Assembly: GCF_017742245.1 (NCBI RefSeq)
Contig: NZ_JAGHKO010000004.1
Coordinates: 1 to 64,000, forward strand
Length of the DNA stretch: 64,000 nucleotides
Direction of reading: 5' to 3'
Source of the DNA: Niastella soli
GTDB taxonomy: Bacteria > Bacteroidota > Bacteroidia > Chitinophagales > Chitinophagaceae
In this document: positions 27,792 through 37,064 of the stretch, in pieces
Layout: each line of letters opens with the position of its first letter
Numbering within the stretch: the first letter of the stretch is position 1
Position numbers and translations under genes: made by a program
Notes under the pieces: generated by a model
Databases searched by the model: none
The model's input: only the letters and a program-made list of their open reading frames with translations
Told to the model about the DNA's origin: nothing

Positions 27792-30182
27792 ATGGAATCA
27801 TTGATTATGAAGTTTAACGACATCAGCATTAATGATGTGGCCCGGGTTGGTGGAAAGAATGCCTCCCTGGGTGAGTTGTTTAACCAACTGGCCGATAAAA
27901 AAGTGGCCATACCGCCAGGTTTTGCAACCACGGCAGACGCTTTCTGGCTTTTTATAGACGGAAACCAGCTTCGGGATAAATTAAATGAGTTATTGGCGCT
28001 TTTAGACAGAGAAGAATATTCAAACCTCGACTATATTGGCAAACAGGCCAGATGCCTTATTTTGAATGCTTCCCTGCCGGATGAATTAACCAATGCAATT
28101 AAACAGGAGTATAAGAACCTATGTGGCAATACCGATATTGAAGTAGCCGTCCGGTCAAGCGCCACGGCGGAAGACCTTCCGGAGGCCAGCTTTGCTGGTC
28201 AACATGAATCATATCTTAATATCCTGGGAGAAGATAAATTGATGCTGGCCGTTCATAAATGTTTTGCTTCACTATATACCGACCGGGCTATAAAATATAG
28301 GGAGGATAATCATTTCAGTCATGATAGAATTGCATTGTCTGTTGGCGTTCAAAAGATGGTACGTTCTGATAAAGCATGTTCAGGTGTTTGTTTTACGTTG
28401 GAGCCTGAATCGGGATTCAGGGATATTATTCATATAAGCGGAGTATGGGGTCTGGGGGAAAACATTGTGCAGGGAACGGTAACACCTGATGAATTTTTGG
28501 TGTTTAAACCAATGTTGCAGCGGGGAAAGCGCGCCATTGTTCAAAAAACACTGGGTGAGAAAGCAAAGACCATGATCTATTCAACAAGCGAGTATTCAGC
28601 CACCATAAATATTGAAACACCGGCCAACAAAAGAGAAGAATTTGTATTGAAAGACGAAGAAGTTACCCGAATAGCGCAATGGGCCCAACTAATCGAAGAT
28701 CATTACAGGCGGCCAATGGATATTGAATGGGCCAAAGATGGTATTACCAATGAACTTTTTATAGTTCAGGCACGGCCTGAAACCATCCATGCGCAGAAAA
28801 ATCCTGCGTTGGTAAATGAATATCAGTTGGAAAACAAAAGCGTTTTGCTGGCGCAAGGCGAAGCTATAGGGTCAAAAATAACTACAGGTGTTGCAAGGGT
28901 TTTACGCTCACCTGCTGAAGCTGATAAATTACAAAAAGGTGAAATTGTAGTTACAGAAATAACCAGCCCTGACTGGGATCCCATACTTAAGAAAGCGGCT
29001 GCTATCATTACAGATAAAGGTGGCCGTACCAGCCATGCTTCTATTGTTGCCCGGGAACTGGGGGTTCCGGCAGTAGTTGGTACCGGTAATGCAACGCAAA
29101 TGATCCGTGATGGTGAAAAAATCACCGTCTCCTGCTGTGAAGGAAAAACCGGTTTTATTTATCAGGGCGAATTGAAGTATAAGGAAATAGAACATGATTT
29201 CAGCAATCTGAAATTGCCAGAAAATACACAGCCTATGCTTATTGTAGGCGATCCTGAGAAGGCATTCTCCCTGTCGTTTTATCCAAACAGCGGCGTGGGG
29301 CTGATGCGCATTGAGTTTATTATAACGCATTTTGTGCAGGTACATCCCATGGCTCTTGTAAAATTCAATGACTTACAGGACCAGGCTACAAAGGACCGCA
29401 TCGAGCTACTTACGCACCATTACCCTGACAAGGAACAGTATTTCGTTGATAAACTGGCCCAGGGTATCGCCACTATTGCCGCCGCCTTTTATCCCAAAGA
29501 TGTGATTGTACGCTTGAGTGATTTCAAGACCAATGAATATGCCAACCTGGTTGGCGGTGCAAAGTTTGAGCCGAAAGAAGAAAATCCCATGCTTGGTTTC
29601 AGGGGTGCATCGAGGTATTACAATGATCGTTACCGGGAAGGTTTCCGGCTGGAATGCGAAGCCATAAAAACCGTTCGTACTATAATGGGACTTACCAATG
29701 TAAAAGTGATGATCCCATTCTGTAGAACGGTAGAGGAAGGAAAAAAAGTGATCGAGGTAATGAAAGCAAACGGGTTGAACCGGGACATGGACCCTTCACT
29801 AGAAATCTATGTTATGGCGGAAATTCCTAGTAATGTGTTGTTGGCGGAACAATTTGCAGCAATCTTCGACGGATTTTCCATTGGCTCTAATGACCTCACC
29901 CAGCTTACATTGGGAATAGACCGGGATTCAGCTATCGTGAGCGGCTTGTTCAGTGAACAGAATGATGCGGCAAAACAAATGATGACTATGGTGATACAAA
30001 AAGCGAAAGCCGCTGGAAAAAAGATTGGCCTATGCGGTCAGGCGCCAAGCGATTTTCCGGAATTTGCACAATTCCTGGTTCAGCAGGGAATCGACAGTAT
30101 TTCATTTAATGCCGATGCATTGCTAAAGGGCATTGAAAATATTAAAAAGGCGGAAGGGAAAGAAAAACTAATAGTTACATAA
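27792..30182 (+). CDS. ppsA: Phosphoenolpyruvate synthase
   Basis: A 796-residue enzyme converting pyruvate, ATP and water to PEP, AMP and phosphate (first step of gluconeogenesis from pyruvate). Domains in order: ATP-grasp N-terminal domain (VRSSATAEDLPEASFAGQHE), the swivelling phosphohistidine domain (GGRTSHASIVARELGVPAVVG, His about 415), and the C-terminal TIM barrel with GSNDLTQLTLGIDRDS and the catalytic Cys in GLCGQAPSD. The ATG at 27792 is favoured over a TTG at 27768; 27807 is also possible. Position after a Usp gene in a stress island suggests use under energy limitation. Confidence 0.94.
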   Translation: MESLIMKFNDISINDVARVGGKNASLGELFNQLADKKVAIPPGFATTADAFWLFIDGNQLRDKLNELLALLDREEYSNLDYIGKQARCLILNASLPDELTNAIKQEYKNLCGNTDIEVAVRSSATAEDLPEASFAGQHESYLNILGEDKLMLAVHKCFASLYTDRAIKYREDNHFSHDRIALSVGVQKMVRSDKACSGVCFTLEPESGFRDIIHISGVWGLGENIVQGTVTPDEFLVFKPMLQRGKRAIVQKTLGEKAKTMIYSTSEYSATINIETPANKREEFVLKDEEVTRIAQWAQLIEDHYRRPMDIEWAKDGITNELFIVQARPETIHAQKNPALVNEYQLENKSVLLAQGEAIGSKITTGVARVLRSPAEADKLQKGEIVVTEITSPDWDPILKKAAAIITDKGGRTSHASIVARELGVPAVVGTGNATQMIRDGEKITVSCCEGKTGFIYQGELKYKEIEHDFSNLKLPENTQPMLIVGDPEKAFSLSFYPNSGVGLMRIEFIITHFVQVHPMALVKFNDLQDQATKDRIELLTHHYPDKEQYFVDKLAQGIATIAAAFYPKDVIVRLSDFKTNEYANLVGGAKFEPKEENPMLGFRGASRYYNDRYREGFRLECEAIKTVRTIMGLTNVKVMIPFCRTVEEGKKVIEVMKANGLNRDMDPSLEIYVMAEIPSNVLLAEQFAAIFDGFSIGSNDLTQLTLGIDRDSAIVSGLFSEQNDAAKQMMTMVIQKAKAAGKKIGLCGQAPSDFPEFAQFLVQQGIDSISFNADALLKGIENIKKAEGKEKLIVT

Positions 30183-30211
30183 AATGTTGTCTTTTTTTAG
30201 GTGTTATACAG

Positions 30212-30239
30212 CCGTCCCGATTAATCGGGACGGTTTTTT
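30212..30239 (+). terminator. Rho-independent terminator after ppsA
   Basis: Perfect stem CCGTCCCGAT/ATCGGGACGG with a 2-nt centre (TA), followed by six T's, 30 bp after the ppsA stop. Confidence 0.9.
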
Positions 30240-30262
30240 GTAACTATCCGGTTATTGCCAAT

Positions 30263-30292
30263 AAAAAGGTCCCGCCAACCCAATAGCGGGAC
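30263..30292 (-). terminator. Rho-independent terminator after hsp20
   Basis: On the minus strand: stem GTCCCGC/GCGGGAC with a 10-nt loop, followed by CTTTTTA. It lies 27 bp beyond the hsp20 stop codon, facing the ppsA terminator. Confidence 0.75.
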
Positions 30293-30318
30293 TTAGGAAA
30301 AAACAACGCCAACTGCGC

Positions 30319-30753
30319 TCATTTAACGGTGATATGTTTTGATAAAGTTGCTTTTTTAGCCTCTTCTGTTTTTGGAAGCATGATGCGTAACACACCATCT
30401 TCATATACTGCTTCAATCTTGTCTTTAATAACTTCTTCAGGCAATGTAAAACTGCGACGAAAAGAAGTATAATTGTATTCCTTGCGCGTATAACGTTCAT
30501 CTTTTTCTTCCTTCTTTTCTTCTTTTTCGCAACTAATCGTCAGCATATTGTCTTCCACATCAATATTAAAATCATTTTTCTTCAGGCCGGGAGCACCAAC
30601 CGATACTTCATAATGATTTTTGTTATCGATAATGTTTACAGCAGGGGTTGTCAGGCTTTTTCCCATTCCAAACCATTCATTCCATGGTCTGAAAAAATCA
30701 TCAAATAATGCCGGGAATGATTGCCCTCTTCTGGATAATTCTCTTGTAGACAT
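30319..30753 (-). CDS. Hsp20/alpha-crystallin small heat shock protein
   Basis: A 144-residue chaperone that holds unfolding proteins without ATP. The alpha-crystallin domain spans about residues 35-140: PAVNIIDNKNHYEVSVGAPG, DFNIDVEDNMLTISCEKEE, FRRSFTLPEEV and the end motif AVYEDGVLRIMLPK. The short C-terminal tail is KHITVK. Unusually for this phylum it has a full AGGAGG Shine-Dalgarno (complement of 30758-30763), 4 nt before the ATG, which suggests strong translation. A CRP/FNR-like site is about 75 bp upstream. Confidence 0.95.
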   Translation of the reverse strand: MSTRELSRRGQSFPALFDDFFRPWNEWFGMGKSLTTPAVNIIDNKNHYEVSVGAPGLKKNDFNIDVEDNMLTISCEKEEKKEEKDERYTRKEYNYTSFRRSFTLPEEVIKDKIEAVYEDGVLRIMLPKTEEAKKATLSKHITVK

Positions 30754-30822
30754 ACATCCTCCTTTGTTTTTTGGTTATTAATAAATGATAGTTGAAGTTA
30801 AATATACCAGTAGCCATTGCCA

Positions 30823-30836
30823 TAGATCACCATCAT
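30823..30836. promoter_or_regulatory. Imperfect CRP/FNR-like site upstream of hsp20
   Basis: TAGATCACCATCAT (minus strand ATGATGGTGATCTA), one mismatch from TGA-N6-TCA, centred about 76 bp before the hsp20 start. Confidence 0.4.
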
Positions 30837-30862
30837 ATGCCAGGTTGAGATTTGTCACCAGT

Positions 30863-31981
30863 TCATTTTATAACTTGTTGTATATTCTTCTTTTTAAACG
30901 ACGGATTCTCTTTTACATTGATCTCTTCTATTACATTTAAATCCCGACCCAGTAAAACATTAAGCGCTCCCCATTCCGGGATGTGTTCAGTAATAATTTT
31001 AAGAATACCTATAAATGGAATGAACAGGATCATCCCCGATACACCCCATAAGAGACCGCCTGCGACAATAGCCACCAGGGTAGCCCAGGTACTTACCTTT
31101 AACTGGGTAGCCACTACTTTAGGAAAAATTATGTTCGCTTCCAGGTACTGTACAAAGGTGAAAATAGCTACTACACCTATGGGATACCAGATGGAATCTT
31201 TTGTGATCCAGGCAATAGAGATGGGCAATAAGGCGCTGATGACAATGCCCACATAGGGTATAATGGTCATAATAGCTGTAAGCATGCCAAAGAGTATGGC
31301 ATGGGGAATGCCCAACGCCAGTAATCCAATGCTGTTCAGCGCCCCCACGATCAGGTAAACCAGGACCATGCCTTTTATGAAATGAAAGTAAGTGTTAATG
31401 GTTTCTGCCAAAATAACCTGCAGTTGTTGCCGGTGGCCGCCGCCGATTAGTTTAACAAGGAATTGAACAAATGTTTCCCGGTTGTGTAAAAACAAAGCTG
31501 CATACATGGGCACCAGAAATAAGGTGAATAATCCGCCCGCTGTTGCCGCAATTATTGATTGTAAAATATTACTTGAATTACCGGATAAATTATGCAACAA
31601 CTGCTGCCACCACTCGTTTTGCGATGCCACTGATAAACCCAGGGCAGATTCAATCCAAAGCTGTAGTTGCACAAGCGATGGCTTTGCTTTAACCATTAAT
31701 TCCGGAACCTCTTTCCGTAACACGTCGATCTCAATGAACAATAAACTGATAATAATACTAAAAATAATAAAGACGAGCAGCAGCCCTGCTGTAATTGCCA
31801 GGCTGCGCGGCCACCGATGCCGTTCGAGCCATTTGCAAAATGGAAACAATATCACAGCGATCAGCAACCCATAACAAATGGGAATAAACAAGGTGCTGCC
31901 AAAATATAGCAACAGTGCACCGAACAGGGTGATTTGCAGAGGCTTTAATAATGAGTAGTGGTTATTATGCATGTTTTCCAT
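30863..31981 (-). CDS. AI-2E family transporter (PerM/YdiK-like)
   Basis: A 372-residue inner-membrane protein with seven to eight helices. Family features: paired N-terminal helices (FGALLLYFGSTLFIPICYGLLIAV), a long periplasmic or cytosolic amphipathic stretch, and the C-terminal ALGIPHAILFGMLTAIMTIIPYVG segment followed by ILFIPFIGIL. Family members export autoinducer-2 or exchange Na+/H+; the substrate here is unknown. The gene is divergent from the alcohol dehydrogenase, with two CRP/FNR-like sites between them. Confidence 0.9.
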   Translation of the reverse strand: MENMHNNHYSLLKPLQITLFGALLLYFGSTLFIPICYGLLIAVILFPFCKWLERHRWPRSLAITAGLLLVFIIFSIIISLLFIEIDVLRKEVPELMVKAKPSLVQLQLWIESALGLSVASQNEWWQQLLHNLSGNSSNILQSIIAATAGGLFTLFLVPMYAALFLHNRETFVQFLVKLIGGGHRQQLQVILAETINTYFHFIKGMVLVYLIVGALNSIGLLALGIPHAILFGMLTAIMTIIPYVGIVISALLPISIAWITKDSIWYPIGVVAIFTFVQYLEANIIFPKVVATQLKVSTWATLVAIVAGGLLWGVSGMILFIPFIGILKIITEHIPEWGALNVLLGRDLNVIEEINVKENPSFKKKNIQQVIK

Positions 31982-32039
31982 ACAACTTAAAGCTAGCTAT
32001 TGTATTGTGCCTTTTCCCAAACATTTATCAGTAACCGTT

Positions 32040-32053
32040 ATGAATTTCGTCAT
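32040..32053. promoter_or_regulatory. CRP/FNR-like site, AI-2E transporter side
   Basis: ATGAATTTCGTCAT (TGA-N6-TCA), centred about 65 bp upstream of the transporter start on the minus strand. Confidence 0.5.
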
Positions 32054-32134
32054 GGCGGCAGGTTATTTGAGAGATATCAATTGTGTTAAAGGCAAAAGTT
32101 AACAAACAAAATGTGGCTGTTCAATAAGTAGGTA

Positions 32135-32148
32135 ATGACGAGGGTCAT
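32135..32148. promoter_or_regulatory. CRP/FNR-like site, alcohol dehydrogenase side
   Basis: ATGACGAGGGTCAT, a perfect 5-bp inverted repeat (ATGAC/GTCAT) with 4-bp spacer, centred about 98 bp before the alcohol dehydrogenase start. Confidence 0.55.
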
Positions 32149-32239
32149 GACTGCAATTGACTGCTCTTACCATTTTTCTACAATATTAATAACACCTTTG
32201 ATTGGTAATCACTAATTATTCAAGATCAAACTGAGTGTT

Positions 32240-33280
32240 ATGAAAGCATTAGTTTATCATGGACCCGGTAAAAAGAACTGGGAAGAAATGCCAAAGCCTA
32301 CCTTAATTAAACCTACCGACGCAATTGTAAAGATCAATAAAACTACTATTTGTGGTACTGATCTGCATATTCTTAAAGGTGATGTGCCTGAAGTAACAGA
32401 TGGTAGGATCCTGGGGCATGAAGGTGTTGGTGTCATCGAAGAAGTGGGGACCGCTGTCACCGGTTTTAAGAAAGGCGACCGCGTGCTGATCTCCTGCATT
32501 ACCTCCTGTGGCAAATGTGAATACTGTAAAAAGGGCATGTATTCCCATTGCGAAGATGGCGGCTGGATATTGGGCCACCTGATTGATGGAACACAGGCTG
32601 AATATGTGAGAATTCCCCATGCCGACAACAGCCTTTATCACATCCCGGACAATGCCAACGAAGAAGCGCTGGTGATGTTAAGTGATATTCTACCTACCGG
32701 CTTTGAATGTGGCGTGCTTAACGGCCAGGTAAAGCCAGGTGATACAGTGGCGATAGTAGGGGCGGGCCCTATCGGGTTGGCAGCACTACTCACTGCACAA
32801 TTTTATACCCCGGCCGAAATAATTATGATAGACCAGGATGATAACCGGCTGGCTGTTTCAAGGCAATTCGGCGCTACACAAACAATCAATAACCGGAATG
32901 AGGATGCAATAAAACGTATATATCAACTCACTGGTAATAAAGGAGCCGATGTGGTTATTGAAGCCGTGGGCGTACCCGCTACTTTTGAGCTGTGCGAATC
33001 GATAGTGTCGCCCGGTGGCCATATTGCCAATATAGGCGTCCATGGTAAAAGCGCCTCCCTTCATTTGGAAAAACTCTGGTCGCACAATATTACCATTACC
33101 ACCAGGCTGGTAGATACGGTCACCACGCCCATGTTGCTGAAAACAGTATGCTCACATAAGCTGGAGCCTGGCAAACTGATCACGCACCGGTTCCCGATAG
33201 CCAATGTGCTACAGGCATATGATACTTTTCAACATGCTGATGTTGAGAAGACACTGAAGGTGATCCTGGTAAATGAGTAG
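32240..33280 (+). CDS. Zinc-dependent alcohol dehydrogenase (MDR family)
   Basis: A 346-residue medium-chain dehydrogenase. Catalytic zinc ligands Cys38 and His60-Glu61 (ICGTDLHIL, LGHEGVG) and all four structural-zinc cysteines (90, 93, 96, 104) are present. The Rossmann motif is GAGPIGLAALL, followed by an acidic residue (IMIDQDD), pointing to NAD(H). It interconverts an alcohol and an aldehyde or ketone. In this island it would help dispose of reducing power when oxygen is short (inference). Confidence 0.92.
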   Translation: MKALVYHGPGKKNWEEMPKPTLIKPTDAIVKINKTTICGTDLHILKGDVPEVTDGRILGHEGVGVIEEVGTAVTGFKKGDRVLISCITSCGKCEYCKKGMYSHCEDGGWILGHLIDGTQAEYVRIPHADNSLYHIPDNANEEALVMLSDILPTGFECGVLNGQVKPGDTVAIVGAGPIGLAALLTAQFYTPAEIIMIDQDDNRLAVSRQFGATQTINNRNEDAIKRIYQLTGNKGADVVIEAVGVPATFELCESIVSPGGHIANIGVHGKSASLHLEKLWSHNITITTRLVDTVTTPMLLKTVCSHKLEPGKLITHRFPIANVLQAYDTFQHADVEKTLKVILVNE

Positions 33281-33294
33281 GGTTATATGGTGTT

Positions 33295-33329
33295 AAAAAG
33301 AGTATTACGGACTGGTACATACTCTTTTT
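33295..33329. terminator. Hairpin terminator after alcohol dehydrogenase
   Basis: Stem AAAAAGAGTA/TACTCTTTTT with a 15-nt loop, 14 bp after the stop codon. The AT-rich arms allow it to work in both directions, so it may also serve the converging gene at 33382. Confidence 0.75.
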
Positions 33330-33381
33330 GTTTTAACGATAACTATTAAATAGAATCGAGATCAGCAATATAAATGATTGC

Positions 33382-34017
33382 TCATGTATAATTGGTTTTG
33401 CTATTCTTTTTGAACATGATTGCGAGCATCAACATCGCCAATGGTGCTGTAATTCCCCAGGGAAACCCCAGGGCTAACAAATTCTCTGAATAAGTCGGGG
33501 AAAAATACACAAATGAAATCAACGGTGTAACAACTGCATTCGCTAACAAAGAAATCCTGACCCATTTCTGAAAGCCTTGTTTCTCAATTGCTGGGATAGC
33601 TATCAACATTGTCAAACCCATAAAGATGTATCCTATCGCATCAAAATCCCAAAACAAAGAATGAGGCGTTTGTTCAAGCAGATGTATGTCGGTCGAAGCA
33701 CCTCTGAGCTTCGCAGGGATTACTGTCGATAATTGAACAACATAATTAGCCGTGACAAAAATGGAATAAATGACTGAAAAGATAACCGCTGCATGACTCC
33801 AAAATTTTTTCTCGTCCGGTGTTATGTAATGAAGTGCAAGTATTTCAAGAAGAAATGGTATAACTATGCAAAGCGAAGTCCCATAAATTAAAACTTCATC
33901 CTCTGGATAATGAAGAATGCCGGCAAGCTGTAGTAACTGCACGATAACATATGCCAGTGCTGAAGCAAAGGCAGTCAGCCCTGACCAGAAACCAATCTTA
34001 TATATTTTTTGATTCAC
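33382..34017 (-). CDS. Six-helix membrane protein of unknown function
   Basis: A 211-residue integral membrane protein with about six hydrophobic helices (for example GLTAFASALAYVIVQLLQ, TSLCIVIPFLLEILAL, AVIFSVIYSIFVTANYVV, IGYIFMGLTMLIAIPAI). No catalytic motif visible. Similar multi-helix proteins are annotated only as hypothetical. It has no CRP/FNR-like site, so it may not belong to the surrounding regulon. Confidence 0.7.
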   Translation of the reverse strand: MNQKIYKIGFWSGLTAFASALAYVIVQLLQLAGILHYPEDEVLIYGTSLCIVIPFLLEILALHYITPDEKKFWSHAAVIFSVIYSIFVTANYVVQLSTVIPAKLRGASTDIHLLEQTPHSLFWDFDAIGYIFMGLTMLIAIPAIEKQGFQKWVRISLLANAVVTPLISFVYFSPTYSENLLALGFPWGITAPLAMLMLAIMFKKNSKTNYT

Positions 34018-34062
34018 GTTTGGCTTATTATTTCGGTAGCTAAGCTAACCGCATTTAACCTG

Positions 34063-36585
34063 TTAGCGCTTTTTTCTTATAAACGGCTGTTCAGGTTTAT
34101 ACAGGTTTGTCTTGTATATCTCAAACCAAATAACCGCAACAAAAGCGACACCCGTACATAACAATAGATTGGTGAAAGTAATGGTTGACAACCCAAAAAT
34201 TGATTGTATGGCAGGAACGAGGTTTATAACAATTAGAAATAAAACCGAGATCAGCAATACCCAAGGTGCCAGCTTGTTTTTATAATGAATTGTTTTGGTA
34301 AAATTTTGCATAAACGACCGGTTGGTAAACGTTAAGAAAATATTGCTGATGACAAGGGTGGTGAAAACGAGGGTCCTGGTGTGGCTGATGGAAGCGCCAT
34401 TGTTCATAGAAAAGTGATACAACCATAATACCCCTGTGGTTATCATCAGACCCTGTACGATACTAATGAGCAGTTCATCCTGTTCAAAAAGGCTTATAGT
34501 TCTTCTACGAGGTGGCAGTGCCATTATATTTTCTTCAACCGGTTCCCGTTCAAAGAAAATGGAACAGGTTGGCCCCATGATCAATTCAAGAAAGATAATA
34601 TGTATGGGGGTGAAAATGTTTGGGTATTTCCAGCCGAGTAACAGAGGTACAGAGGCGGTAAGAATAATGGGAATGTGAATTGAGATGATATAGCGGATGG
34701 CTTTTTTCAGGTTGCTGAAAATTTTTCTGCCCTGCCTGATGGCTTCCACGACCTTTCCCAGGTCATCATCTGTTATTATCAGATCAGCGGCCTGTTTGGC
34801 CATTTCTGTTCCTTTTTTACCCAATGCAATGCCAATGTCCGATGCCTTTAATGCAGGTGCATCGTTTACGCCATCTCCTGTCATGGCAACAATATGTCCA
34901 TTGTTTTTCAGGGCGTTTATCACCTGAAGCTTTGCTTCAGGGAACATTCTTACAAACAGGCTGACCTCTTCCACCGATTTTTTTAATTCGTCTTCTTTCA
35001 TCGCCAAAATCTGGTCGCCGGTAATATATCTTAAATACCCCTTTATGCCAGTTTGCTTACAAATATTTACGGCTGTTTCAGCATAGTCGCCTGTTAGCAA
35101 CTTTACATCTATGTGTGCTTCATATAATTGTTTAATTACCTGATTGATGTTTTTCCTGGGTGGATCATATAAACACAATAGCCCTTCAAACTGCCAGTTG
35201 AATGCATCCTGGGTTTCAGGGAAAGGCTTGTCTTTACGAATGGCGCTAGCCACGCCGATAACACGGTATCCTTTTTCGGCCTGTTCCGTTGCATAGCGGG
35301 TGATTTGTTGCCGTTGATTGTCCCTGAGATTACTTACCTGTACGATCCTTTCCGGTGCGCCTTTGGCTGCAGCTATATAATGATTGTTCTTGCTGTAGAC
35401 GTGGGTCATCATAGGAGGCCGGCCCTGAAGTGGGTATTCATATACCTGGGTTAATGTTCTCCAATAAGGATGTATTATGTATTGCATATTCGCTTCCTGT
35501 ATGGCCTTCTCCATGGCATCAAAAGGATTTCGCTCACTGGCCAGCATGGCATACTGTAGAACAAGTGAATTTTTCCATTCCGGCCCTGTATCAATCAATA
35601 CATCTTTTTCAAAATCATAGATAGCCTTTACGGTCATTTGGTTCTCGGTAATGGTGCCGGTCTTATCAAGGCATATGACGTTAACAGAGCCCAGGTTTTC
35701 GATGATCTGGGGCTGCCGGGATATGATGCCCAGTTTACTCATTTGCCAGGCGCCCAGGGCCATAAAGGAGGTTAGCGCTACCGGTATTTCTTCAGGCACG
35801 GCTGCCATTGCCAGGGTAAGTGCAAACAAAAGGCTTTCTACCCATAAGCCGGTCTTGATAAAATTGATAGCCCAGATCACCAGGAAAGCGCTTATCCCAA
35901 AAACAGCCAGTTGCCTTACAAACTTATTTACCTGCAGCTGTAACAGGGTTTTGGGTACTGTAATGGCAGTTATTACTTTCCCTAATTTTCCCAATACGGT
36001 GCTATTGCCGGTGGCTGATACAGATGCATAGCACAGACCAGAGTTAATAGTGGCGCCCTGGTATACAGCATTGTGGCCTGTTGTTTCATCCTTCTCTACC
36101 GGAATACTTTCCCCGGTAATAATGGACTCGTTGACCGTTAGATCGTTTGCCTGGATAATGATGGCATCTGCGGGGATCTTATTTCCTTCTTCCAGTTTTA
36201 TTACATCGCCCGGCACCAGTTCACGGGTCTGTATGTTTTTTTCAATTCCATCCCTGATCACGGTCACCATTGGTTCTGTAAATTGTTTCAGTGCTTCCAG
36301 TGCCTTTGTACTTCTGATATCCTGGTAAAGCGAAATGGTTGCTACAAAACAGGTAGCTATCAACATCATAAACCCTTCAGCCAGCTGCCCCAATAAAAAA
36401 TAAATAATACAAGCCAGTAACAACAACAGGAACATCGGTTCCCTGACAATATCCATAAATACCTGGTATAGCTGTCTGGGTTTTTCGTATTGAAAAATAT
36501 TTTTACCATGCTGCTGTTGAAGGCCCGGGATATTCTTTTCAGATAACCCTGTTATACCTTCTGCGCGTGTTACTTTACCTGACAT
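34063..36585 (-). CDS. P-type cation-transporting ATPase (P2-like)
   Basis: An 840-residue ATPase with an N-terminal cation-ATPase domain, the actuator motif TGESIPVE, ion-binding TM4 motif PEEIPV, phosphorylation site DKTGTITENQ, and hinge MTGDGVNDAPALKASDIGIA. The C-terminal helices run from about residue 630 on. PEEIPV replaces the PEGLP of Ca2+ pumps, so the transported ion is not certain (Ca2+, Mg2+, Na+ or H+). It is divergent from the hibernation factor gene and shares a regulatory inverted repeat with it. Confidence 0.93.
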   Translation of the reverse strand: MSGKVTRAEGITGLSEKNIPGLQQQHGKNIFQYEKPRQLYQVFMDIVREPMFLLLLLACIIYFLLGQLAEGFMMLIATCFVATISLYQDIRSTKALEALKQFTEPMVTVIRDGIEKNIQTRELVPGDVIKLEEGNKIPADAIIIQANDLTVNESIITGESIPVEKDETTGHNAVYQGATINSGLCYASVSATGNSTVLGKLGKVITAITVPKTLLQLQVNKFVRQLAVFGISAFLVIWAINFIKTGLWVESLLFALTLAMAAVPEEIPVALTSFMALGAWQMSKLGIISRQPQIIENLGSVNVICLDKTGTITENQMTVKAIYDFEKDVLIDTGPEWKNSLVLQYAMLASERNPFDAMEKAIQEANMQYIIHPYWRTLTQVYEYPLQGRPPMMTHVYSKNNHYIAAAKGAPERIVQVSNLRDNQRQQITRYATEQAEKGYRVIGVASAIRKDKPFPETQDAFNWQFEGLLCLYDPPRKNINQVIKQLYEAHIDVKLLTGDYAETAVNICKQTGIKGYLRYITGDQILAMKEDELKKSVEEVSLFVRMFPEAKLQVINALKNNGHIVAMTGDGVNDAPALKASDIGIALGKKGTEMAKQAADLIITDDDLGKVVEAIRQGRKIFSNLKKAIRYIISIHIPIILTASVPLLLGWKYPNIFTPIHIIFLELIMGPTCSIFFEREPVEENIMALPPRRRTISLFEQDELLISIVQGLMITTGVLWLYHFSMNNGASISHTRTLVFTTLVISNIFLTFTNRSFMQNFTKTIHYKNKLAPWVLLISVLFLIVINLVPAIQSIFGLSTITFTNLLLCTGVAFVAVIWFEIYKTNLYKPEQPFIRKKR

Positions 36586-36635
36586 GTCTGGTTTATTTTC
36601 TAATCAAAAGGTATTTATTATGAAGGTCGGGTAAA

Positions 36636-36671
36636 ATGACATACATCATCCTGTCTGTTGATGTATGTCAG
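36636..36671. promoter_or_regulatory. Paired CRP/FNR-like sites forming a large inverted repeat
   Basis: Two sites, ATGACATACATCAT (36636-36649) and TTGATGTATGTCAG (36658-36671), lie between divergent genes. The 12-mer TGACATACATCA and its exact complement TGATGTATGTCA are separated by 10 bp, so the pair is itself a perfect inverted repeat. One site may serve the ATPase and the other the hpf operon. Confidence 0.6.
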
Positions 36672-36738
36672 CGGCAGACACGCTTTAATGGTAATAACTT
36701 TAGAAAGTAAACACATTTTATCAGCAAAACATATTGTT

Positions 36739-37041
36739 ATGAAATTAAAATTCAAATCACCGGATGTGAGGCTGGATGTGGGTCTGGATAGACTGTTACA
36801 TAACAGGTTTGCCCGTCTTGAAAAGGTATTTAACCGTATTGCCGGGTTGGAAGTGTTTTTAAGGAAAATTGATAGTAACAAGAAGGATAAATACGAAATG
36901 GAAGGACGGGTATTTATTCAAAATACTTCTTTGTTCTGCAGAGAAAGAGGTGAGTCAATAGAAGACGCGATCAATAACGTAATTGAAAACCTTGCCCGTC
37001 AATTAAGATGGAAAAAAGAAGAACGGGTTGAAATTTGGTAA
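36739..37041 (+). CDS. Ribosome hibernation factor, HPF/RaiA family (short form)
   Basis: A 100-residue protein from the ATG at 36739. It has the HPF beta-alpha-beta-beta-beta-alpha layout: MKLKFKSPDVRLDVG, LHNRFARLEKVFNRIAGLEV, EMEGRVFIQNTSLFC and SIEDAINNVIENLARQLR. Such proteins bind the 30S subunit and silence ribosomes in stationary phase or stress. First gene of a probable operon with two Usp reading frames. Confidence 0.88.
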   Translation: MKLKFKSPDVRLDVGLDRLLHNRFARLEKVFNRIAGLEVFLRKIDSNKKDKYEMEGRVFIQNTSLFCRERGESIEDAINNVIENLARQLRWKKEERVEIW

Positions 37042-37064
37042 ACAAATTAACAAAAACATGTAAT

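Noticed and set aside
30181-30300. Possible small RNA between ppsA and hsp20
   Set aside because: The two hairpins are explained as facing terminators of the converging genes.
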